This document shows positions 1 to 6,763 of a stretch of DNA of 64,000 bases, in pieces; the first letter of the stretch is position 1; each line of letters starts with the position of its first letter. Both the position numbers and the translations under genes were made by a program. Under the pieces are notes generated by a model. It had not been told where the DNA came from. It saw only the letters and a list, made by a program, of their open reading frames with translations, and made no database searches. The stretch comes from Orbaceae bacterium BiB (GTDB lineage: Bacteria; Pseudomonadota; Gammaproteobacteria; Enterobacterales; Orbaceae): the NCBI GenBank assembly GCA_036251205.1, contig CP133958.1:372001-436000 (forward strand), read 5' to 3'.

Positions 1-618
1 CTCATTGATTAGCTTGATTTTACTACGCGTATCAATGCAATCGAATAACACAGCACTGTCGCATATTTCAAAACTGGTTGGCTTATCACCTTGTAACCAT
101 TTTGTTAGTGTTTTTTCTGCTGGTTGTTCACAAATTGGACATATAGCAAGCGAACCAAGCTCTTTGCGAAGATGAGCCAAGACATCCTCGGATTTTCTGA
201 AACTTGATGCCGTGATAGCTAGTGTTTTATTGGCCTTATCAATCCAAACATTCAATTGCTCAAATTTACTAAACGAACTAGGTAGCAACTCGATCATTGC
301 TTCATCTTTTAATGCCAACTTTTCAGATTTTTTGAGCTTGCGACCTAAAAGTTTTTCCTGTTTTTCTACCTTGTCGTTAACAACCCGTTTGATTACATCA
401 CCTGGTAGGATTTTGCGCTCAATCTGATACTTGAGTAGTACCTGATCGTTAATCTCAATCATTAGCTCATTATTATCCAACGGAGATATAAAACCGCTTT
501 TTACTGAATCAATTGGAGAGCAGGGGGTATAAGCTATTTTTTGTAATAGCTCATTATTTATTAGCTGTAGCGTTGTATCATTATTGATGTCATATACTAT
601 TAAATTTTTACAAAACAT
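1..618 (-). CDS. rdgC: Phage-borne RdgC, recombination-associated protein (C-terminus off the window)
   Basis: Reading leftwards from ATG at 618 (ribosome site TAAGGAG just upstream), 206 codons stay open to the window edge, so the 3' end is missing. The product begins MFCKNLIVYDIN and has the RdgC hallmarks TPC near residue 31, a lysine-rich LGRKLKKSEK stretch, KDE, LLPSSFSKF and LGSL. Known RdgC (about 300 aa) is a ring-shaped DNA-binding protein that restrains RecA. It is the most promoter-distal visible gene of the phage left operon, after the exonuclease and the recombination ATPase, so a role in phage recombination is inferred. The family assignment is firm from residue matches; the role in this phage is not shown. 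Confidence 0.88.
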   Translation of the reverse strand, partial: MFCKNLIVYDINNDTTLQLINNELLQKIAYTPCSPIDSVKSGFISPLDNNELMIEINDQVLLKYQIERKILPGDVIKRVVNDKVEKQEKLLGRKLKKSEKLALKDEAMIELLPSSFSKFEQLNVWIDKANKTLAITASSFRKSEDVLAHLRKELGSLAICPICEQPAEKTLTKWLQGDKPTSFEICDSAVLFDCIDTRSKIKLINE

Positions 619-633
619 ATTCACTCCTTAACA

Positions 634-1320
634 CTATTGTGCCTCAGTAATAAAATTCATTCGTTTATATATCGCTCTTACTTTTTCGACATCATCAGCG
701 CAATATTCGGCAACACGCTTTATCTTTCCAGCTTGAACAAAATCCCATACTTTGGAGCCGTCTATCTCGTCATTTTTTGGTGGAATACCAAGCGCAATAC
801 AAATCTCATTCAATGATACGTAGTTGCGTTTTCCTGCCCATTCGGTCATCGTGTCGTAAATATGAATATTGTTATATGACTTATTGTTGAGTGGTAGAAA
901 TGATGGGGGTTTTACACCGAGTACAATCGCTCGTTGATAAATAAATCGCAGATCAAAGTTTTCTAGATTGTGCCCAATAAAAGCCGGCGTAATATCTGCA
1001 CTTGGTTTGTATTGAGTTTTGATGTCATCAAAAAATCTAATCAATATTGATTTTTCATCACCAGCCCAGTTATCACTATAAATCACACTCACAGGTTCAT
1101 CATTAACTGCATACGCGATACAAACAATCTGACCATAACCGCCGTTTAAAGCGGCTTTTCTATATGCAGCATCTTTGTTTTCCTCAATCCAAGCCTCGAT
1201 AACCTCTGGTTTTTTGTAGTTGCTCGGTGGGGTTAATGTTGATTGTACATGCTCTTTTATAGTCGTTGATTGTGTCGGTATCGTTTCAATATCAAAGAAA
1301 ATATTAATTTTGTGGGTCAT
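634..1320 (-). CDS. DnaQ-like 3'-5' exonuclease (PolB-associated exonuclease family)
   Basis: 228 aa. The three exonuclease motifs of the DEDD superfamily are visible: Exo I FDIET at residues 9-13, Exo II GHNLENFD at 116-123, and Exo III YCADDVEKV from residue 206. This fits the family of predicted 3'-5' exonucleases related to PolB proofreading domains, which phages use in recombination or replication. The start ATG at 1320 has AGAGGTAA upstream and overlaps the end of the ATPase gene by 17 nt, so the two are translationally coupled. Paired with a Sak4-like ATPase it probably forms a recombination module; that pairing is inference. Confidence 0.85.
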   Translation of the reverse strand: MTHKINIFFDIETIPTQSTTIKEHVQSTLTPPSNYKKPEVIEAWIEENKDAAYRKAALNGGYGQIVCIAYAVNDEPVSVIYSDNWAGDEKSILIRFFDDIKTQYKPSADITPAFIGHNLENFDLRFIYQRAIVLGVKPPSFLPLNNKSYNNIHIYDTMTEWAGKRNYVSLNEICIALGIPPKNDEIDGSKVWDFVQAGKIKRVAEYCADDVEKVRAIYKRMNFITEAQ

Positions 1321-2179
1321 TATTTACCTCTGCAAATTTTAGTTTGGTTTCGTCATAAAATTGCTTGGCTTCATCTTGCTCTAAGCATCCATTAAGATTT
1401 TTATAGGCAATTTGAAAAGCGGTTTTTAATTCATCGATACTTTGAGCACTAATTGCTTTTTCTTTGAAGTTGTTAAGTTCTGCTTGCTCTCGTGTCACGC
1501 CGTCATTAAGCCAGTTAAGCAACTCTTTGCCCGCTTCAGTTGTGATTTTAAATATCTTCCCATCAAATAACTGTGTTCTGTCTTTTGTGGTTGATGCGTT
1601 GTGAGACATGTCAATATCAAACATAACGGTGAACTCATATTCCATCCCGTCTCGCTGTATCGGTGCCATACCTACCTTTTTAGGAGTTTGTTTACCTTTT
1701 TCATTCTCTTGCAGAATGTACTCCTGCTTTGATCTCATTGTGGCGATTATATGGGCAGGACTTGCAAGCATTGCGTTAACTAATGCATTATGTTCTGGTG
1801 TTATTGTTCTCCAAGCCGTGTAACCATTGCCTCGCCCGCTATCAGCTAACTTACCTTGCTTATCAAGCAGACCCCCATCACCAGCCCAAGCGTGCGACAA
1901 ACTATCAATGATAATTACGTCATAATTAGCTTGCTCAAATGCTTTGATTGCTTGGAGATACTTGTCAATAGTGTAGGGAGCTTCAATTTGAATAACATCG
2001 TAATCACCTAAATCAGCGTACAAATCAGCACTTCCTTGCTCAGTGTCTATGATGCCTATTTTCTCACCTAGCCCGAACGCCATAAGCAGCGCTGAATATG
2101 TTTTCCCTGCCCCACTTGGAGCAGCCATACCAAGTCTTAACTTGGATTTCTTCTTCACAGCTTTTCTAATCTCTACCAT
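1304..2179 (-). CDS. Sak4-like P-loop recombination ATPase
   Basis: 291 aa RecA-fold ATPase. Walker A is AAPSGAGKT at about residues 19-27 and Walker B is VIIIDSLSHAW at about 88-98. Such phage nucleotide-binding proteins (AAA_24, Sak4 type) promote single-strand annealing. The start ATG at 2179 follows GAGGTGATT and overlaps the preceding 54-aa gene. Downstream it overlaps the exonuclease by 17 nt. The C-terminal ~60 residues are charged and helical with no recognised domain. ATPase identity is certain; the annealing role is inferred from family and neighbours. Confidence 0.85.
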   Translation of the reverse strand: MVEIRKAVKKKSKLRLGMAAPSGAGKTYSALLMAFGLGEKIGIIDTEQGSADLYADLGDYDVIQIEAPYTIDKYLQAIKAFEQANYDVIIIDSLSHAWAGDGGLLDKQGKLADSGRGNGYTAWRTITPEHNALVNAMLASPAHIIATMRSKQEYILQENEKGKQTPKKVGMAPIQRDGMEYEFTVMFDIDMSHNASTTKDRTQLFDGKIFKITTEAGKELLNWLNDGVTREQAELNNFKEKAISAQSIDELKTAFQIAYKNLNGCLEQDEAKQFYDETKLKFAEVNNDPQN

Positions 2180-2330
2180 AAATCACCTCGTTCGAATTCG
2201 TGTCATTTTCATGCTTTTGGAACTGTAAATTAGCTAAGTTAGTTAAATCTATATGGTTGCTACTAGCTAACTCCATAATTTGTTTTTCTACTTCTGATAG
2301 ATCGTTATAAACCTGTTCCCATGTCATCAT
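2166..2330 (-). CDS. Small phage protein of unknown function (54 aa)
   Basis: ATG at 2330 has AAGGGGTAA immediately upstream; the stop lies inside the ATPase gene (14-nt overlap), and the start overlaps the stop of the upstream 93-aa gene (ATGATGA). Such double coupling argues for a real gene although it is short. The product MMTWEQVYNDLSEVEKQ and onward is acidic and helical, with no signal peptide or membrane segment. No family recognised. Confidence 0.6.
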   Translation of the reverse strand: MMTWEQVYNDLSEVEKQIMELASSNHIDLTNLANLQFQKHENDTNSNEVIYGRD

Positions 2331-2608
2331 TTACCCCTTAAATTGCATTCTGTTTTAATTCGATACTGCGCTTCTTTATCGCAGATTGATTTAATTGCGT
2401 CTTGTACATGATCTGGGTCGATTAAATCCCAGCCTAAAGATGTTCTTATTAAGCTTTCAATCTCATGGTAAGAATCATCGGTTAGCTCAGAATAAAGCTT
2501 TTGTGATAGCTGGTTAACCTTACTTTCTTGCTCATCTTGCTTATCGTAAGAGCGCATTAATCCGTTATAAGATGAATTGTGAATATAAGCACCGATATCT
2601 GTACGCAT
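2327..2608 (-). CDS. Phage early protein of unknown function (93 aa)
   Basis: 93 aa, charged, mostly helical by composition, with no membrane segment. The start ATG at 2608 has GAGGTGATTT upstream, the same ribosome site found before the ATPase, and the stop TGA overlaps the next start. It belongs to the left operon of small genes feeding the recombination module. No family recognised. Confidence 0.65.
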   Translation of the reverse strand: MRTDIGAYIHNSSYNGLMRSYDKQDEQESKVNQLSQKLYSELTDDSYHEIESLIRTSLGWDLIDPDHVQDAIKSICDKEAQYRIKTECNLRGK

Positions 2609-2616
2609 AAATCACC

Positions 2617-2748
2617 TCAATTAGTTGCAACAACCATCATTTGATAAATAGTGATGCAGCATAATGCAAACACCACTATTACTCCGCAAGCATTAAAAAA
2701 GGCGCTATTTACGCCTTTCTTGTATTTATTTCGGTTTCTATTTGTCAT
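2617..2748 (-). CDS. Possible small single-span membrane protein (43 aa)
   Basis: From ATG at 2748, 43 codons encode a basic N-terminus followed by a hydrophobic stretch (GVIVVFALCCITIY, about residues 22-35). The stop sits inside the ribosome site of the next gene, as in a packed operon. Against it, the first third overlaps a good terminator hairpin (2695-2718) and the ribosome site is weak (GAGATTGAG). It could be an open frame by chance. Confidence 0.35.
   Translation of the reverse strand: MTNRNRNKYKKGVNSAFFNACGVIVVFALCCITIYQMMVVATN
2695..2718 (-). terminator. Intrinsic terminator within the early-left operon
   Basis: On the minus strand AAAGGCG pairs perfectly with CGCCTTT across a 7-nt loop and is followed by a T run. 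It sits just downstream of the 133-aa gene. Several such terminators interrupt the left operon, implying that distal genes need antitermination or internal promoters. Confidence 0.65.
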
Positions 2749-2764
2749 GCTCAATCTCGCCCTA

Positions 2765-3166
2765 TTAAGAATCAAACTTACTATTGAGTTTTAAATTTAA
2801 CTCTTCAATACATTCCCTTGCTGATCTTTTGTATGATTCAGCCGCATCACCTGAATAATTTTTATCAACTGCGTTTTCAAATTGATCAATCGTACCCAAA
2901 AAGCAACCAGCTTTAATTTTAAAAGTGTTATCAATCCAAGCTGCAAATATAGTTCTGTTTGAATAACCGCAATTTTTTCTAAATGCAATGTTTTGTATCT
3001 TTTCATCATCCAAATACAGAGAACCACCAACACTTAAATTATCAGGTAGCTGAGTAATTGCGGTGCCTTCCAAATACAGAGAACCACCAATAATTATTTT
3101 TTTACCCTTTACTTTATAGCTAACGTGTTTTTTATTTAAAACCTCTAGAAACTTTTCCATATTCAT
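2765..3166 (-). CDS. Phage protein with LRR-like GGSLYL repeats
   Basis: 133 aa. The N-terminal part carries two copies of a GGSLYL-type unit (about residues 27-32 and 47-52) separated by TAITQLPDNLSV, a leucine-rich-like coil seen in many phage hypothetical proteins with more repeats. The repeat is also visible in DNA: a 21-bp identical segment at about 3010-3030 and 3070-3090. The C-terminal half (RTIFAAWIDNTFKIKAGCF, then AESYKRSARECIEEL) matches the conserved tail of that protein type. Start ATG at 3166 with CAGGTGA, directly after a terminator. Function unknown. Confidence 0.65.
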   Translation of the reverse strand: MNMEKFLEVLNKKHVSYKVKGKKIIIGGSLYLEGTAITQLPDNLSVGGSLYLDDEKIQNIAFRKNCGYSNRTIFAAWIDNTFKIKAGCFLGTIDQFENAVDKNYSGDAAESYKRSARECIEELNLKLNSKFDS

Positions 3167-3174
3167 TCACCTGT

Positions 3175-3197
3175 AAAAAAGCCCCAAACTTCGGGGC
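3175..3197 (-). terminator. Intrinsic terminator upstream of the LRR-like gene
   Basis: Minus-strand GCCCC-GAAGTTT-GGGGC followed by six T. It ends transcripts coming from the 99-aa gene at 3346-3645, only about 10 nt before the next coding start, so the downstream genes need readthrough. Confidence 0.75.
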
Positions 3198-3345
3198 GAG
3201 TTGAGGACTGCTTTATAATGAAGCCCACTCTGTGAATGGGCTTGGTTATATGCACGTTAATTAAATTGATTTGCCTATCTTTATACTTGCTAGGCTCAAG
3301 TATCCTAATATTTACCACAACATTAAGGATCTGGTTATAAGGTTG

Positions 3346-3645
3346 CTATTTTTTTGTTATTTCAACCGCATACTGATAACAATAACCTAGGAATCCAGTA
3401 AACTTCCCATCGTTTTGTTTTTCTGCTATCAGCTTAATATCTTTAAGTAAACTTTTGCCGTTTGTTCTTTTGGCTTCTTCAAGTATTGGTTTAATTGTTC
3501 TATGGTTTAGAACGCCAAGAGACTTTGGAACGTTAATTAATTCGTCAATATCCATATCTTTAAATTCAACCCCATAATACAAGTTTAAAGAATTTGCTTT
3601 ACTTAAAGCGCATCTTAATGCGTCAACGCTAACTTTTAATGCCAT
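3346..3645 (-). CDS. First gene of the early-left operon, unknown function (99 aa)
   Basis: Starting at ATG 3645 (MALKVSVDALR), which has a strong AAAGGGGGT ribosome site; a TTG codon 18 nt further up is a worse start. Soluble, lysine-rich, no membrane segment. It is the promoter-proximal gene after a roughly 430-nt untranslated leader from the pL-like promoter. No family recognised. Confidence 0.65.
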   Translation of the reverse strand: MALKVSVDALRCALSKANSLNLYYGVEFKDMDIDELINVPKSLGVLNHRTIKPILEEAKRTNGKSLLKDIKLIAEKQNDGKFTGFLGYCYQYAVEITKK

Positions 3646-4080
3646 TTTTACCCCCTTTTTCAAACTCGCTGACTCTCATTGAAAGCTATCGGATTTGAAT
3701 GCTACACTGTCGCAGTAGCCGCGCTTAGAATTTATCTAAGAATGACCAGATTTTTATAATTAAATTGAATTATATTTAAGCATTACATAAACCACCTCAA
3801 TTAATCATCTATGGAATATTATTAGCGCATCCATATATACGCATATAAAATTTACTAATCTTTAAATTTGATTGCTCAGTTATCTCTAGAGCAGAGTTTT
3901 TGCGCGCTAATTTCGTTTTGTAGCAGTGAGCCTTTTAACGTAAGTACAACCTTAAATCGTTCTAAGAAGTGTGCTGTAGTCCGTGCTATTTCATTTTGCT
4001 AGGGTTGCTAGTTCAACTAATTAACTTCGACTTTCCATTTTGTTAAAGAGCAATCAACTTGTTTGTTGTTTCGTGTTGAT
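3646..4080 (-). promoter_or_regulatory. Long untranslated leader of the early-left transcript with rrn-type boxA
   Basis: I find no credible coding region on either strand here; minus-strand ATG frames end within about 12 codons. About 30 nt into the predicted transcript (positions 4052 to 4041, minus strand) lies TGCTCTTTAACA, identical to the boxA of enteric rRNA leaders, where NusB-S10 loads. A 6-bp hairpin, CTTAGA-N5-TCTAAG, lies at 3724-3740. There is no N-like gene, so antitermination may depend on the RNA and host Nus factors (inference). Confidence 0.55.
4041..4052 (-). promoter_or_regulatory. boxA antitermination element
   Basis: TGCTCTTTAACA on the minus strand, a full match to the enteric rRNA boxA and close to lambda nut boxA. 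It sits just downstream of the pL-like promoter, where nutL would be expected. No clear boxB hairpin with a GNRA-like loop follows it. Confidence 0.65.
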
Positions 4081-4086
4081 GTGGTT

Positions 4087-4115
4087 AAGTATAGTGTATT
4101 TATACTTATTGTAAA
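4087..4115 (-). promoter_or_regulatory. pL-like early-left promoter with operator OL
   Basis: On the minus strand: -35 TTTACA (4115-4110), 16-bp spacer, -10 TATACT (4093-4088). The -10 is one arm of a perfect dyad, AAGTATA-N7-TATACTT at 4087-4107. The same dyad arms overlap the -10 of pR at 6197-6217, so one repressor should bind both. Confidence 0.75.
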
Positions 4116-4200
4116 GTAATAATATACAAAAGTGCAAAATAAATATACCGTTCGCTTATTTTTTAATCGATTTATTTTTAAGAAGTGAAATTTAGGCGTG

Positions 4201-4222
4201 AAAAAACCCGCATGTAGCGGGT
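4201..4222 (-). terminator. Terminator after the BstA-like gene
   Basis: Minus-strand ACCCGC-TACAT-GCGGGT followed by a T run. It insulates the lysogenic (repressor-side) transcript from the pL promoter, as the terminator after rexB does in lambda. Confidence 0.8.
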
Positions 4223-4300
4223 GGGTTGATCTAAAAAATTAAAAATATCATTGAAATCCTTTCAAAATAAGAGTTTTACTCATTGATCGTATATTTATTA

Positions 4301-5215
4301 TTAGTGCCTATTAAGGAAATTTTTCGCCTCAATAGCTAATAAAATTTGCTCCTTTTCGTTGGCGGGTATGATTTTTTGTTGAACTTTGGTTTCCAAGTAA
4401 GGTGCTAATTTATCTCTTATATAAGTTGTCATCAACCATTTTCTGAACTCACCCAAAGCGCCAATTGGATATATCCAAGCAGGTATAGCGCCAGCCTTAC
4501 TTTGGGGGAAAGACTGAGGATAGTAGTGAGGATGTTTTATTCTTTCTCCATAAATATCACAAAAATTATTACATTCCCAATATTTACCCCAATGAATACC
4601 GACGCTTATATCAGGTATAGAGTATGGGTCTAAATTAAATTGACTGTTAATCAATCTAACAAGCAAGTCTGCCATCTCTCTAAAAATAGAAAAATAATCT
4701 ACAGGTATTTGGTCATTTAGTAATATTCTTTCTTGATACACTTGCCATGATTTAGATATTACATCTTGGGAGCTTTTAACCCCAAGTTGATCATATATCA
4801 TCTTTCTTAAGGTATAAGAAGCTAATCTCCTGTAATTATCTCTAGCTATAGAATTATCAAATCTTTTAGCTTCTAAAGCATAATATTCAAGTACTGCCAT
4901 ACATACATAATCAGGATAGGCGTGGGTTTCTTGACCTTTGTTAGAAGTAACTCTTGTAAACAAGGTTTTTATATCATAGCCTTGCTTATATAATATGTCT
5001 GCGATGTAGTCTGTTCTGGGTTTGCCATCTTCTGGGTTCCATTTAGAAGTAAAAGCCCATAGAGCAGACGCTTCAACACCGCATAACTTTGCTAATCCAT
5101 ACATTGTTAAGTAAGGGGTTCCATCATTAAGTATTCCCATCACTGGCTTGTTTTGTTCGTCAACCTCCGAAACGGAAAATAAGCTACCTTGAACTTGTGA
5201 TTTGTTGATATTCAT
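4301..5215 (-). CDS. BstA-like prophage defence protein (KilA-N-type N-terminus), candidate
   Basis: 304 aa, no signal or membrane segment. Residues about 30-147 look like a KilA-N-type DNA-binding region (DGTPYLTMYGLAKLCGV, then RDNYRRLASYTLRKM). The C-terminal half has a conserved-looking aromatic/proline block (HWGKYWECNNF, HPHYYPQSFPQSKAGAIP). Length, KilA-N position and location beside the repressor match BstA, an abortive-infection protein of Salmonella prophage BTP1. Here it lies between the repressor and pL, the lambda rex position, bounded by terminators at 5256-5277 and 4201-4222, so it is probably expressed in the lysogen. A small dyad, TCCGAAACGGA (5167-5177), lies in its first 50 nt, where BstA genes carry the self-immunity aba element. 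The defence role is inference; it could be another KilA-N phage regulator. Confidence 0.6.
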   Translation of the reverse strand: MNINKSQVQGSLFSVSEVDEQNKPVMGILNDGTPYLTMYGLAKLCGVEASALWAFTSKWNPEDGKPRTDYIADILYKQGYDIKTLFTRVTSNKGQETHAYPDYVCMAVLEYYALEAKRFDNSIARDNYRRLASYTLRKMIYDQLGVKSSQDVISKSWQVYQERILLNDQIPVDYFSIFREMADLLVRLINSQFNLDPYSIPDISVGIHWGKYWECNNFCDIYGERIKHPHYYPQSFPQSKAGAIPAWIYPIGALGEFRKWLMTTYIRDKLAPYLETKVQQKIIPANEKEQILLAIEAKNFLNRH

Positions 5216-5255
5216 AATTCATCCTTACCTTATTTAAATTATCTGTTCTATTTTC

Positions 5256-5277
5256 TTAAAAAACCGCCGAAGCGGTT
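5256..5277 (-). terminator. Intrinsic terminator between the small membrane protein and the BstA-like gene
   Basis: Minus-strand AACCGC-TTCG-GCGGTT followed by TTTT, a stable tetraloop hairpin. It lies about 40 nt before the BstA-like start, so that gene must be read through it or use a promoter overlapping it. Confidence 0.75.
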
Positions 5278-5282
5278 AGCCC

Positions 5283-5444
5283 TTATTTCTTTTTATAGCA
5301 TTTTGTAGCGGTATATATTATTCCTAATCCTAGTGCTGTAGATAAGAATCTAATTACCCCAAGACCTAAAGCCTCTAGATAGTAAGTAAAAAGTAAGAAA
5401 GCTAAACCGACGATTAAGCTTAGTGTATACATTAATTTACTCAT
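5283..5444 (-). CDS. Small two-span membrane protein downstream of the repressor (53 aa)
   Basis: 53 aa from ATG at 5444 (ribosome site AAGGAAT). Two hydrophobic segments (about residues 7-21 and 28-46) around a short acidic turn YLEALG, ending in KCYKKK. A close paralogue (54 aa, MSKLMY start, TYYLE turn, YTATKCYKK end) lies at 49408-49572 in the older phage remnant. It is in the repressor transcript, so probably made in the lysogen. Function unknown; exclusion or membrane defence is speculation. Confidence 0.7.
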   Translation of the reverse strand: MSKLMYTLSLIVGLAFLLFTYYLEALGLGVIRFLSTALGLGIIYTATKCYKKK

Positions 5445-5489
5445 TTCTATTCCTTATTTTTATTAACCGTACTTCCTGAGGTGCATTGA

Positions 5490-6122
5490 TTAAAGTCCTG
5501 CGTTACCGCCTGTCCATACTACGCGACCGATTATTTTGTCATTTTCAAAGGCAAACATATTTGGGTATCTGTTTTTATCTTGGTTATCACTAATGTAAAT
5601 CCAGTCTCCATCTTTATTCCTTGATATTCGTTTCATTATCAAGCCATTAAGATCGCGAGCAATAAGAAATACTTTATTTTCTACAGGTATGGTTTGGCTA
5701 GTATCAATTAGAACAGCTTGGCCGTCTTGTAAGGTAGGATACATACTTAAACCCTTAGCATATATCACATAACAGTACAAAGGGTCTATTTTCATATCTC
5801 TAAGCCACTCTTTACTAAAAGATAATCCGCCTTTAAGTTCAAAATAATCGCTATATTCACCTGTTCCACATTCTGCCGATACAGTTAATTGATCAATTAT
5901 TATAGAGTTCTCTGCGGTTGGGCTTTTTAATTCTTGAGTAGGCAGTTGCACGTCGCATATCTGGCATATTTTAATCATTACGGCAAAACTTGGTACCGTC
6001 CTACCGTTTTCAAACGCTGAAAGATTGCCTTTTGTCATTGATAGTTTTTCGGATAATTGATCTTGCGTTAAACCCGCTTTTAATCTAGCCGCCTTCACCC
6101 ATTGAGATATGTTAATTTCCAT
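5490..6122 (-). CDS. CI-type prophage repressor (HTH plus S24 peptidase)
   Basis: 210 aa. N-terminal XRE helix-turn-helix at residues about 8-60 (LTQDQLSEKLSMTKGNLSAF). C-terminal LexA/CI self-cleavage domain: cleavage site probably Cys85-Gly86 (SAECGTGE), nucleophile Ser126 in GLSMYP, general base Lys164 in LIMKRI. It should bind the AAGTATA dyads at pL and pR and be inactivated through RecA in the SOS response. Start ATG 6122 with TAAGGAATA upstream. Divergent from the Cro-like gene across a 133-bp operator region. Confidence 0.93.
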   Translation of the reverse strand: MEINISQWVKAARLKAGLTQDQLSEKLSMTKGNLSAFENGRTVPSFAVMIKICQICDVQLPTQELKSPTAENSIIIDQLTVSAECGTGEYSDYFELKGGLSFSKEWLRDMKIDPLYCYVIYAKGLSMYPTLQDGQAVLIDTSQTIPVENKVFLIARDLNGLIMKRISRNKDGDWIYISDNQDKNRYPNMFAFENDKIIGRVVWTGGNAGL

Positions 6123-6160
6123 TTTTATTCCTTATATTGTTTATTTTCATTGTATAGCTA

Positions 6161-6217
6161 TTTTATACATAGCGGGTATAAAAATACTTTACTTATAAGT
6201 ATAGTCAAGTTATACTT
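6161..6217 (+). promoter_or_regulatory. pR promoter and right operator region
   Basis: pR: -35 TTTACT (6188-6193), 17-bp spacer, -10 TATACT (6211-6216). Three overlapping or adjacent dyads with 7-bp centres: TTTTATAC-N7-GTATAAAA (6161-6183), ATACTT-N7-AAGTAT (6184-6202) and AAGTATA-N7-TATACTT (6197-6217). The last has the same arms and spacing as OL at pL and overlaps the -10, so repressor binding there would block pR. Confidence 0.75.
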
Positions 6218-6255
6218 GAATCATTAGGGTATTAATTAGCTAAACATGAGGGCGT

Positions 6256-6501
6256 ATGAATAAAAAAAACACTGCAATTGGAAAAGCTATAGATTTTTTT
6301 GGGAGCCAGTCTTCTCTAGCTAAAGAATTAGATGTTACAAGGGCTAGAGTTTGGCAATGGTTTAATAATGTAAGCATGGTTAGCCCTGAAAAATCAATAG
6401 AAATCGAAGGGAAAACGAAAGGCATGGTTCGATGCGAAGAACTTCGCCCGGATATTAACTGGTCAATTTTACGCAATAAAAAAGCCACTAACGCTAATTA
6501 G
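6256..6501 (+). CDS. Cro-like / YdaS-family DNA-binding protein
   Basis: 81 aa, first gene of the pR transcript, divergent from the repressor. Helix-turn-helix at residues about 16-40 (SQSSLAKELDVTRARVWQWF), then VSPEKSIEIE and CEELRPDINW, typical of the Cro/YdaS group. It should compete with the repressor at the shared operators. Start ATG 6256 after GAGGG. Assignment by position and fold; binding not shown. Confidence 0.85.
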   Translation: MNKKNTAIGKAIDFFGSQSSLAKELDVTRARVWQWFNNVSMVSPEKSIEIEGKTKGMVRCEELRPDINWSILRNKKATNAN

Positions 6502-6535
6502 TGGCATCGTGAATAACTAGAATGGAGTTAAACAC

Positions 6536-6763
6536 ATGAGTACTTTAAATGACATCAACACTAAAAGTCAATGCGAATTGATACTTAACCACTTAAAAAG
6601 CGGTAAATCAATAAACCCTCTTTATGCTCTAAATCAGTATGGATGCTTTCGTTTAGGTGCGCGTATTTATGATTTAAAACAATCCGGGTATCAAATTGAT
6701 AAGCAAATGATCAAAACGGAAAACGGTAAAAAATATGCCTCATATTCATTGAGGGTTAATTGA
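6536..6763 (+). CDS. Small helix-turn-helix phage protein (HTH_39 type)
   Basis: 75 aa. SQCELILNHLKSGKSINPLY followed by FRLGARIYDLKQSGYQI is the winged-helix pattern of the HTH_39 phage family. The stop TGA overlaps the ATG of the replication gene. Probably a regulator or replication accessory; unproven. Its codons include a CTCTTTA run (about 6619), a weak boxA look-alike. Confidence 0.7.
   Translation: MSTLNDINTKSQCELILNHLKSGKSINPLYALNQYGCFRLGARIYDLKQSGYQIDKQMIKTENGKKYASYSLRVN

Noticed and set aside
3010-3090. Two 21-bp identical repeats as a CRISPR or iteron array
   Set aside because: Only two copies, in coding sequence, encoding the repeated GGSLYL protein unit.
3664-3780. tRNA-like or coding segment upstream of the first left-operon gene
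   Set aside because: A 6-bp hairpin is present but no cloverleaf and no frame longer than about 12 codons with a start.
6619-6626. CTCTTTA as a nutR boxA
   Set aside because: Lies inside a coding region, lacks the full boxA match found at pL, and no boxB follows.
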